A stretch of DNA of 64,000 bases from Watersipora subatra (Eukaryota > Bryozoa > Gymnolaemata > Cheilostomatida > Watersiporidae). A program made the translations under genes and the position numbers. The notes under the pieces were generated by a model. It ran no database searches. It was not told the DNA's origin and saw only the letters and a program-made list of their open reading frames with translations. Positions 46,401-56,400 of the stretch are shown piece after piece. The stretch is taken from positions 13,253,869-13,317,868 of the forward strand of contig NC_088711.1 in NCBI RefSeq assembly GCF_963576615.1, written 5' to 3'. Within the stretch, counting starts at the first letter, position 1, and every line of letters begins with the position of its first letter.

Positions 46401-47257
46401 AAAAAATGCTGTAACTATCTTGGACCGTGCCTGTAGACATAAAGACTGATCAAATGAAACTACTGTCATTTGGAGGCAAAAAATTTGACTTCTGAAACTT
46501 TGCTTTTTTGCATTTCGGAGTACCCCAGACTACTTTTTAGGTTTAGCTAAACCAACTATGGGACACATAGTGATAACAAGGCTTCAAAAAATTTTTCATC
46601 AAAATCTGTACCCCAACCTTTAATGTTTGCTAAAGAGAATCAAAGCGATGATTATCGGTTATTTTTTCAAAACAATCTTTCTCGCAAGTATACTCATATT
46701 TCTTCTTGCCGTCATCTAGTTGTTTTTTATAATCTCAAATTAAAGATGTTAGTGGAAATTCAATTTGAGGTGATAGAGCATGGTATGCAAGTGTACCATA
46801 GTTTTATTATTATATCTGATTAATTGAAAAATTATGTACATGTAGTAGCCTTCACATGGCCAGTTTCATGGTGAGAACAGAAAGGTTCGATATTGATGTT
46901 TTAATAGACCTTAATGAAAACTAAGTGTGCAACTATGCACAAAAATACCCATGTACAACTTCTAACGTGAATGGATAGAAAACCAATACACACGCCTTCG
47001 CCAAATTGCTCCACTAGACTGGCTTTGCAGCGACGTGAACACATGGTAATGTTGTATGGAAGTACGTGTAAGCGTAGCAAAAGCAAATAGCATAATCAAA
47101 ATAACGCCTGAACCACCGGAGAATACAAAATACTGCAATGAACCAAACACCAGGTACATACGATGACCATCAAGACAAACAATCAACATACACTTATCCA
47201 CAAGCGAACTGTTACCAGACTGTTATCACTTTCATTTGACTGTCGAGACTCAGTCAT
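40425..47257 (-). CDS. Gene A: membrane-anchored Mab-21/cGAS-like nucleotidyltransferase, 399 aa
   Basis: Seven exons: 47194-47257, 45457-45663, 44236-44510, 43757-43950, 43345-43470, 41379-41531, 40425-40605. They sum to exactly 1200 nt, all with GT/AG borders and matching phases. After MTESRQSNESDN a hydrophobic helix (LWISIASAWIIFVFINGTLA, about 19-38) spans the first splice junction. The nucleotidyltransferase signature G116-S117 is followed by D129-Y-D131, and by D234 in QLDIDIVV after SGPATTLNL. These match the G-S, [D/E]-x-D and third acid of cGAS/Mab-21 enzymes. W269-RLSYS and SYFYKNVLFKL belong to the C-terminal helical part. No zinc ribbon of vertebrate cGAS was seen. It could be a cGAS-like receptor making a cyclic dinucleotide, or an ITPRIP/DANGER-type membrane Mab-21 protein. 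Intact acids favour catalysis; ligand and product are unknown. Confidence 0.85.
44727..45372. mobile_element. TIR element with AGGC(A/G)CTCCTAT end, copy 1 (in gene A intron 2)
   Basis: Begins AGGCACTCCTATAACGT and aligns along its length with 61588-62520 (TTTACATTATATA, CGTTCCAAG/TGTTCCGAG, TAACTGTAGTA, CGTGATTAC). The far end AGGAGGTTTACGTTG resembles an inverse of the start. The 60-codon frame at 44945 is inside and not a gene. Confidence 0.6.
45695..45835 (-). repeat. SINE-like repeat, copy 2 (gene A intron 1)
   Basis: On the minus strand it has an A-box-like TGACTTAATGGATAGC and a B-box-like GAGTTCAATTT, then a body (CTTTATTGCTATAATTAG) similar to the copy at 9135-9270, ending at a TA microsatellite. 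Confidence 0.5.
46014..46050. repeat. Short palindrome AGTTATTCCCTG / CAGGGAATAACT
   Basis: A perfect 12-bp inverted repeat with a spacer of about 10 bp in intron 1 of gene A. No function indicated. Confidence 0.6.
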
Positions 47258-47925
47258 ACGTAACTGAGCAAACAAACATGAACGGCCATACCATTCGGGT
47301 GTAAGTTTTAGTGGCTTTTAACCTTTTAATCATTACTGTTTAGAATTTTGTTAGTTGTGTATGTTAATTGTTAGACTTATAGAATAGAGAATATATTTTT
47401 TTGGTGAATATCGGTACTGCTTATAATAAATAGCTTGACATCTTCACTAGCGTTTAAACCAGTAATAATCAAATTACTTCACAAAATCGAAGCAAAAGTG
47501 CACAAACTAAACATAATCAAAATAGAATAAAATAAAGCAAATTGTACATTGATATATGTGTGGATTCGGATTGTGTATAACATAATTTTTTCCGTAAACA
47601 TTCATTGTAGTGGAACTAGGCTGGTTTTACTCTAAGTGTTGTCTTTCCTTGCTTATGTTGTGTTATGTGGCTTTGTCCTTGACATTGGGGGTCATTCTGG
47701 GTGCAAGTTAACAAAAATAAACTACGAGTAAAACTGAAATTTTTTAAGTTTTCCTTAAGCCACTGAAGAGTCGAACGCAATAATACTACATTGTGGAAGC
47801 GTGTTGGTCGGTGATTCCCATGTCCAGTGATCTCAGGTAAATCAGAGAGACAATTATTTGACTCAAGTACTGAAAATATAGAAACTGACCAAACTGTTTC
47901 TGTTAGCTTTGAGTTGACCTAGAAC

Positions 47926-48724
47926 ATGTCAACAATATATCAACCTGTCATACAGCAGCCAGCTACAATCGATTTACTGCAAGACAAGGAGGAAAGTTAC
48001 AGGTCGTTTGTGTAAAGCTGGAAGAATGTTTTATATACTCACCGAGCTAAACAAGCGGCCCAATGAATACCAAGTGACTATGCTAAAACACCATGTAGTT
48101 GTTGAAGCAGTTAAAATCATTGAGACAAGCCCACAATATGAAAAAGATTCATGTAAAGCGGATGATATTCTTAAAATCTTACAGGCATGCTGTATCGGAG
48201 AACATAATGTCTTACGTGTTCGATATCTATTCAACTCTACATCACAGACTGAGGGACAATCATTTGAGGCATCTTATCTTGAGTTGTGTCAAAAGGCCCA
48301 AAAATGCCAATTCGGTTATGCAGGATCAGACCTCATTCGCGACAGAATAGTTCTAGGCATCCATAAAGACTGTACTAGGAAAAAGCTGATAGCCTTTGGG
48401 AATAATTTTACACTGGAAGAGGCCATGAAAATTTGCAGATCACAAAAATTGGCTGCCAGGGCGGTGAAAGAAATCAGCTCACAAGCACTTACCTCTGACT
48501 TGTCGACTAAACCAGTCAAAGTCGTCTCCCGGTCATCACGACGCCAAAAACCATCCTATGTAGGTCACTCAAGTGGTGGCAAATCAGGCACATGTGGTTA
48601 TTGTGGAGGAATAACACACCCAAGGAATGCAACAAAGTTGGCTCCTGGAGGAAAGGCTTGCAGATCAGCAAACTATTCCAAGCGAATCAATTTGGCGGAA
48701 ACAGAGTCTGATGGCCGCAGATGA
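47926..48724 (+). pseudogene. gag of the old Ty3 element (frameshifted)
   Basis: ATG 47926 opens MSTIYQPVIQQPATIDLL but stops after about 29 codons at 48010-48012. The gag reading continues in another frame (FYILTELNKRPNEYQV, then LELCQKAQKCQFG and DLIRDRIVLGIH) to 48724, ending with a single degraded knuckle CGYCGGITHP. The frameshift and damaged knuckle show the copy is dead. Confidence 0.8.
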
Positions 48725-48739
48725 AACTCTATTCTGCGA

Positions 48740-51180
48740 GGACCTCAAGATCAATAGTATCCACAACCATTCAGGATGGTCAGCTACTATAGAGGTTGAT
48801 AAGACATCAGTAACATTCACGCTCGATTCTGGCGCAGATGCTTCAGTTATGAAATTTACAGAGCCAATGGTTCACATGGTCAATCTAGACCAGGCCCGGT
48901 ATCGTCGTCGTGGTCTGGAAATCAAATCATTAATTGCTTAGGAACTTTTACAGCGTGCCTCAAATATGGCCCGAAATCTACCAAAGAGACTACTATATAT
49001 GTGATAGCTAACCAGAACACCAACCTACTGAGTAGGGAGGCTTGCAAAAACCTTGGGCTACTAACGTGCAATGACAGACAGAGATTATCTATCAGCAACA
49101 CCCTACAGTCTTCAACAGTCTGGGGTTTGCCAAGGACTACTCTTACAAAACAAGTCTCAGGGAAGATACCCAACCTATGTGTATATACACCGCCCACTCT
49201 GTTCCACAACTTCTGCTACTGAAGGTTAAAGATAAACTCCAGGAGATGTTAAAAATGGGTGTTATATTCATGGTAAAAAAGTCATCGTACGGTGTAGTGG
49301 AATGGTGCTGGTACCAAAACCTGATGGATCTGTGCGCATATGTGTAAATTCGTCCCACCTACACCAATCAGTTAGGCAAGAGATTTATCCAACTGCTTGC
49401 GTCGATAACAGTCTGGCTAAACCTGGACAGAGTAAGAATCTTTCTCGTCTTGATGCCAATTCTGGGTATCATCAAATCAACCTCATAACACTCTCGATTG
49501 CTGACCACTTTCCTTACACCGCCTGGTAGGAATGCATTCAACAGGCTGCCATTTGGAAATTCAGCCGCACCAGAGGTCTTTCATCGATATATCAATGAAC
49601 TACTAAGTGATATCGAGGCGATAATAATTCACATAGATGATATTCTGATCTATGCTTCTACTGGGGAAATCCACGACAACTGTCTCAAGAAGGTTCGTGA
49701 TTGTGTTGTTCACTCAGGCATGACTATCAATAAGAAAAAGTGTCTATTCAGGCAGACATCGATCAAATTTATTGGACATACCATAGATGGTGATGGCATA
49801 CACCCTGACAATGAGAAGACCAAGGCCATTTTAAAATTCCCTAGACCTCAGAACCAATCAGACACTTAAAAGGTATCTTGAATCAGCCAATGAAGTTCAT
49901 CTCCAACCTAGCGGAGCTCACGGCACCGATTCGCAAATTACTCCGAGAGAACCAAGAGCGGGTCTAGGGCACTGCCCAGCAGGACACATTCACAAGACTG
50001 AAAGGAATACTGGCTTCTGACAAAGTTTTTGCTCCATACGACCCAAAACTTGAGATGGTACTTGCCACGACTGAGTGTAACAGCAGGTTAGAAGCTGCCT
50101 TGTGTCAGATTCAAACTGATGGCACACGCCGACCAGCCAGCTTTGCTTTAAGATCCTTAACAAAGGTTGAAAAGAGATATGCAGTCATTGAGAAAGAGGC
50201 ACTGGCAGTAGCGTGGGGCTGCGAAAGATTCAATCAAGACTTACACGAGCTCATGTTCACTGTAGAGGTAAACCACAAGCCTCTAGTCACACTGCTTAAT
50301 CCGAAGAATCTTGCTGACATGCTGGCCCGAGTTGTTCAATTTCGTCTTCATCTGATGAAGTACTCTCCCATAGTTACTTATGTTCCAGAGTCGAAACACC
50401 ATGTAGCATACTATCTATCGAGAATCAATGGAGCGCAGACAACTGTCAGCGAGGTGCAGCTCATTGATGAAGTAGAATACTTCAATAAGGAGTTCATACC
50501 AAAGCGTGCATCTGTTAACCGCGTACGTGACGCTCAAAATGATGACCCAGGCCTCCGAAGGGTAATAGAGTTCTGTCAACGCAGCTGACCAGCCTACAAA
50601 CGTGAACATCCATCACTTATGCCTTATTTTGATCATCAGGGTTATCTAACTGCAGATAAGGAAGTGTTGCTCTACGATGGTAGACTTGTGATACCTGGTG
50701 GTCTTCAGCTGGAGTTGCTTAATCTTGTACATCAGGACCATCAGAGCATAGCGAGATGTCGAAAGCGAGCAAGGAGAGATCTATGGTCGCCAGGTATGAG
50801 TTGTGACACAGACGCGGTAGTTCGTCAATGCAACATCTGCCAGCAAGTTCTCCCTACTACAAAAGAAACACTAGCACCTAGTTCTTTCCCTGATGGCCCA
50901 TGGGAAAAACTCGGAATAGATCTGTTTTAATTAGATGGGAAGGTCTACTTTCTGATTGTAGACTACTACAGTCATTGGATTGAAGTTCATGAAACCCCAC
51001 TGAAAACCAGACTTCATCTAGCACAGTAGCCATCTTAGACAAAGTCTTTGCAACACATGTGCTCCCAGACTATATAGTATCAGACAATGGTCTTCGGTTT
51101 GCATCACAAGGTTTTGAGCAATATGCAAGAGAACAATTTTACACTAATTACCTCGCTATCTACAAGCTAACGGGAGGCAG
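48740..51180 (+). pseudogene. pol of the old Ty3 element (multiple breaks)
   Basis: Protease piece TLDSGADASV (about 48820). RT pieces VPKPDGSVRICV (about 49305), LPFGNSAAPEVF and HIDDILIYA (about 49540-49655). RNase H starts near 50055 and has EKEALAVAWG, NHKPLVTLL (about 50185-50290). The integrase finger HQDHQSIARCRKRARRD ... CNICQQ (about 50730-50850) is followed by PDGPWEKLGIDLF, and a D-rich core piece YIVSDNG is near 51080. At least four frame changes separate these. The end of integrase is scrambled between 51180 and the 3' LTR. Confidence 0.85.
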
Positions 51181-52200
51181 ACAGTTATAGTTAAGATAGA
51201 TCTTTCCACAACTCTGCTGAATTATCGATCAATCCCTCTAGAGAATGGATCCTCTCCCTCACATCTTCTGAGGAGCCGACGTCTCAAGACGCGTATACCT
51301 ATAATTTTTCCGGGTCACCTTACGCTTGCTCTTGCCAATCAACAAGAGGATTGCAGTTGTGAGAATGACAAACGTTAGTATGCAGCGGAGCATTACAATA
51401 AACGTCATCATGCTAGAAACCTTCCAGAAGTGAAACCAAGCCAACAAGTATACATCTGAGATCAGAAGGCCACAGGATTAGTCTTACGACAGGCAGCTCC
51501 TCGTTCCTACACTATAACCAATGAAGCAGACAACACCATACGCTGAAACAGATCAGCCCTTATTCCAATGATAGCCCCCTCAGATGGTCACACTAACTAA
51601 ACAACAGTGTAGACCAGTGGATATACCTGAAAAGGGACAGGACATTCAGTCTCCGAACATTAACAGAGACCGCGACATGATGGCAAGCCGCCACCATATC
51701 TTGTAAAAAACTACCAAACATTCTTCGGATAATCATGACATATATGTCCTACGATGTACTTTTTGTACTGAGACAAATGTTTCTTAGAATCACTTTCATT
51801 CTATATTCTATTTTTTGTTTTTTGTTTTTGTCTTACACAGTTTAAGGCACATTTGTTGTGCTTCCAATCCCAGAAGGGGAGATGTAGAGGAACTAGGCTG
51901 GCTTCACACTCGTAAGTGTTGTCTTTCCTTGCTTATGTTGCGTTACGTGGTTTTGCCCTTGACATCGGGGGCCATTCTAGACGCAAGTTACCAAAAATAA
52001 ACTACTATTAAAACTGCAATCCTTCAAGTCTACCTTTAGCCACTGATGAGCCAAACACAATAATACTACAACCGTGACAGTAATACCGTAAATGTGGTTG
52101 AATTGGGCTCGTTACGGTTACAGACTTACAGCCTGTATCTGGTATAATACATGGCTATGCAATAGATCACATCGATCAGTGTACGGTTTCATTTAGTCTA

Positions 52201-52315
52201 TCTTGACAAACTGTTGTTTTTTGCGGAGTTATCCCTTCGTCGAGCAAAATAACTCGTTGTTTTGCTCGCCCGCTCGACGGAGGGACAACTCCGCAAAAAC
52301 AACAGTTTGTCAAGA
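52201..52315. repeat. Strong hairpin with 45-bp arms
   Basis: Left arm 52201-52245 (TCTTGACAAACTGTTG ... TTCGTCGAGC) pairs with right arm 52272-52315 with only a few mismatches. The loop (CGAGCAAAATAACTCG, then TTGTTTTGCTCG) is itself self-complementary. Downstream, GGGGGCTGTATATCATTGG links it to the palindrome family at 1227. It is probably the core of a foldback MITE just outside the old Ty3 element. Confidence 0.8.
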
Positions 52316-52329
52316 CGGGCTATAACAAT

Positions 52330-53494
52330 GATACACAGGGGGCTGTATATCATTGGCTTCATTGTATCACAATTTCGATACTTTACGCTCACGGTACTTT
52401 TTTTAAGCTTATAATGGTATTATTTTAATTTATCATGAATAAAATTTTACGGGCATTCCAGTTGAAGCCTGTTTCAAAAAATATATGCATATTTATGTAC
52501 ATGTATATATAAATTACTATACATGTATACTGCTACCAATTATCTCATCAAGCTGTAGTATATGAGCGATAAGTTTCTATTTACTCTGGCTTTTAACATT
52601 GGCTGTTTATCATGGCCTCATACAGATACACCTTTGTCTACGTTTATTGTCTCTATTAGAATCCGTGTGCCCCATCTGCATGTCAAACATTTGTAATGCA
52701 TTTTGAATAAAAATTGATTTCACTTGTACAAATCGCTTGAATAGTAACTCATTGTACTGGTACGGCAGATTATTTGTTATTTTGTAAAATTTTGTTTTTT
52801 GCAATGCTTTTTGGTAAAATAAACTAAATGTGCAATATAAAACAGTGTTGGCAGGCTTGTCTCAAAGAACTTTGTTCACAGAATGACGATTACCCATACA
52901 TATTAGCATTGACATCCAGATACAAGTAACAAAACTGCTACGACTGTATTTGTAAAGTCTATCCTGCAACGAACATATAATAATACGATTAGGCTTTCTG
53001 AGTCTATCAAAATAGCTATCTTAAAATAGCACAATAAGAAAATAAATAAAAAATAGTACATATAGCTCGAGATAATCCCATACAATTTGATGCATCATAT
53101 GGTGAAAACTTAGTTCTTTGCAAGCAACATAAAATACTGACACAACATAAAAATCTATTTCAGTATTTTTTCTTATAATTTATCAATAATATATCAATGT
53201 ACAGATATGCCAGATACCAATGAACCCAACGTATAAAATACTGATACAACATAAAATTAATTTCAATAATTTTTTCTCATGGTATGATATCAATGTACAG
53301 ATATGCAAAACACCAATGAACCACATAATAGTATCTGAGTATAAGCTTTCTATCAAATTGCATTAGAAATAGAATTCACTAGCACAGACATAGCGATAGG
53401 ATCTCAAGTTTTGGTATCTGCAGCAACACCTCCATGAATTAGAGTCACATAAAGTTGATCCAGTCTTCATTATCCTAAGTCTCTGTCTTGAATT
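52330..53494. other. 3' flank of the GAK gene
   Basis: No coding frame supported. It contains a local duplication near 53110-53340 (AAAATACTGA.ACAACATAAAA and TCAATGTACAGATATGC occur twice). Confidence 0.5.
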
Positions 53495-56400
53495 TCAACC
53501 ATATAAAGCCTTGGACCCTTGTTTTTCAAACTCCGCCATGGCATCATTCAGCTCTACGAATATAAGCTGGGCCAAAGCAAGATGAGGCCCATTTCTTTGC
53601 TACAAGTAAGCGTGGAGAGCTTAATAACTTCTACCAACATATGATCAAAGACCTATGAGCATTAAGGGAAATACACCAACAATGAAAACTGCGCACTCCC
53701 CCTATTGGTCTAGCTTAACATGCCTAACAAATGCTGCAACTAACAAACAGCAACTGGCAAACGGTATGATGAGCAAACAGCGCAACTAGCAAGAAGCAAA
53801 CATTACAACTAACAAACAGCACAACTAGCAAAATGTAACAAGCAAACGATACAACTAGCAAACAGTGCAACTAGCGAGCAATGCACATAACAAATGTTGC
53901 AACTAGTAAAATAAACTGCATGTACTTGCAAAAACTGTAAGAGGAATAAGCACTGTCACAAAAATTAGTGTACATAGTGAAGAGTATAAATCACAAATAT
54001 TTGAGCCCTCAAACAATACGATTATTGAATAGCATGACAAACGGCCTAGTGAGTTTATATCATCATAGAGCAAATAGTGTGATTAGCAAACACTACAGCT
54101 CTCAAGCAATTCAACTAGCAAAATCTATGATCAGCAAACTGTGACCAGTAACGATGATCCACCCAAAATGGTTTGCCGCTACATGATTTACTGCTAAATA
54201 GTTTCACAAACCATAAGGATTATGTCCTAAGCAGAAGCACGGACTGGATTCAGGAGTACCTTATCAGGGTGAGCAGTGAGGCAAGCTTTTCTGTACCACT
54301 TCTTCACTTGTGTTGGTTCTACCAGCTCATGCATTCCTAAAGGCTTCCAGCGTTCTTCTCCATCCCAGAGTATTTGATGAAGGGAGCTAAGCAGAGCTCG
54401 AATATTCCTCTCCTTTCCCCCAGTCCATTGTCGAATCTGATCAAGGGTTCACAAAATTTCATAAAATTAGGATTTCCAAGCACGAGTGAACCCTACAGCT
54501 GTTCCAGTTATTGCTACTTTATTTTAACTGGTGCTAGCCATTTCATAAATCAAAATTATGTACTTTCTGAATATAATTAAGTTTACATATTTTTAATCAA
54601 ACTCACTATATACCAATTCAGCTTAGCATATTGCAGGCTAGCTATAAAAGTCACATTCCTATTATTACACTCTGAACAATGCTGACCAAATGCGGTCACA
54701 AAAGCTCAAGTTTTGCATTATTTACAATTGTCAAAGGAGGAGCAACTTCAGCATGAAAAGATTCCAATGGTTGAACACACTTGCATGTGAGTAACAATGC
54801 AGGTCAATAGCAAAAACATAGCCACATCAGTGCAGTTAAGTAGCCAACTATCTACTCGACTCAGTAAAAATTGAATGCTATGTGCTATAATTATCGGCAT
54901 CATGTCTGGCTGTTCAAGGTTTCGAAGAACATTGTTTAAGATAATCGAATATTTGTCACTAAAGTTGATTGTGGGTGAATAAGCAATAATCACATATACA
55001 GTCATTTATTATCCAGAATACAAGTCTACTGTGCGCTGCTGTCCATCAATAAAAACAATATTATAACATTATCAAAATATTTCAAAAGTTAACGATATGT
55101 ACTATTAGTTTAACATAAGCACATATGAAGTGCTACATAGTCAGCAATTAAAATGTGTAGCTGCTGGCATTTCTACAAGCCCTCGTCACACACGTATGGA
55201 AAGTTATCACTGTAAAAATTTGTTAAAGATCTCATAACACACTTCCTTTAATGTTTTTCAACATTTGGTTAGCACATGGTAAACATTGAGGTTAAATTTC
55301 CATTGTTTACTCCTCTACTTGTTTTACAACCACTGCAAAGATCCGTCTATTACCCATTGAATTTGATCACCAACCACTCTTTAATATTGCCTGTTCATTT
55401 CTTTAGAATGCTTCTCAAGTTGCTGCTTTGTATTACCTTTCACAGTTAAATAGAAAAAATTGTAGCAGTTGTTAAGATACAAAGTTGCCCTAGCAGAAAA
55501 ATAAAATTTGTTTAAATGCACCAAAGATACGCCATTCTGTCGCAGGTGGATAATTACACAAGATAACTACCTACTTGTAAAAGATTTAAGCCCATGCTGC
55601 ACAATTAATTTTTAACTTTAAAAACTGGTAAATAAACGTAATCGAACAGATTCAAAACTATGAATGCATATAATAATTATAGCTGAAAGAGACTTCCTTG
55701 AAGATTACCGACAATTCATTACAGAATGATGCATATAGTAATGGTGGGTGTGTCATATGCATTTATCTATAATGACAAAATAGAGAGGTTGAAGAGGGAG
55801 ACCACTGGCAGCTTACTTTCAGTTGGTCTGGATCCAAGTCCTGCGCTAACAACTCTGTTTTCAAACCATTCAAAGTAGTTGGTTTGGACGACTTGGAGGT
55901 GAAATTGTGGTTTCCCAACAAGTCATCAAAGGTATTGATGTCTACTTTTGGACCTACACCTAAAAACACAACACCGTATTTAAATCAAGTGAGTCGTATA
56001 GCGCTGTCAGAAATCACGAGACCACCCAATAATTCACGCCAATGTTCATTTTGGTACTGTCGCTGGAGCCTTGTTGATCCATTTAATTACTACACATTGC
56101 ACATCATTAGATGCACTAATCTCTCCTTGTTCTAGCAAAATAAAACAAAAGCCTTTTAGTCTAATTTTCTAGCAGAGGTAATAGAATTAATTTCATCATA
56201 TATTAACGGTATCAATGGTAATCCAACCTTTACACACCCAATGGCTCTTTTCAGGACCTTCAATTATTACAAAAGTTGTTCAAATTATGTTCCAGTTGTA
56301 TCACAAAATTTATTAGTTGAGAATACAATAAGTGCATAACTAGGCTATCTTTTGATTCTTGTCAAGGTCAGTCGCATACATATTTTCATTAAAAAAGATT

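Larger units (their letters stand above)
47606..52070 (+). mobile_element. Old, broken Ty3-type LTR retrotransposon
   Basis: LTRs at 47606-47790 (185 bp) and 51883-52070 (188 bp) begin TGTAG and end CTACA, and differ at many positions. A purine tract AGAAGGGGAGA abuts the 3' LTR. The interior carries gag and pol in the right order but with several frameshifts and stops. Bases flanking the LTRs (TTCAT and ACCGT) do not form a target duplication, so it has decayed or the ends recombined. The 5' LTR starts 349 bp upstream of the gene A start codon, pointing away from it. Confidence 0.9.

Noticed and set aside
46962..47201. A 79-codon minus-strand frame with hydrophobic stretches, considered as the first exon of gene A.
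   Set aside because: The alternative exon 47194-47257 has an ATG, a donor, the right phase and yields a continuous membrane helix and an exact 1200-nt CDS. The longer frame runs into the intron.
47606..52070. A target-site duplication for the old Ty3 element.
   Set aside because: The five bases outside the two LTRs (TTCAT and ACCGT) do not match, so none is claimed.
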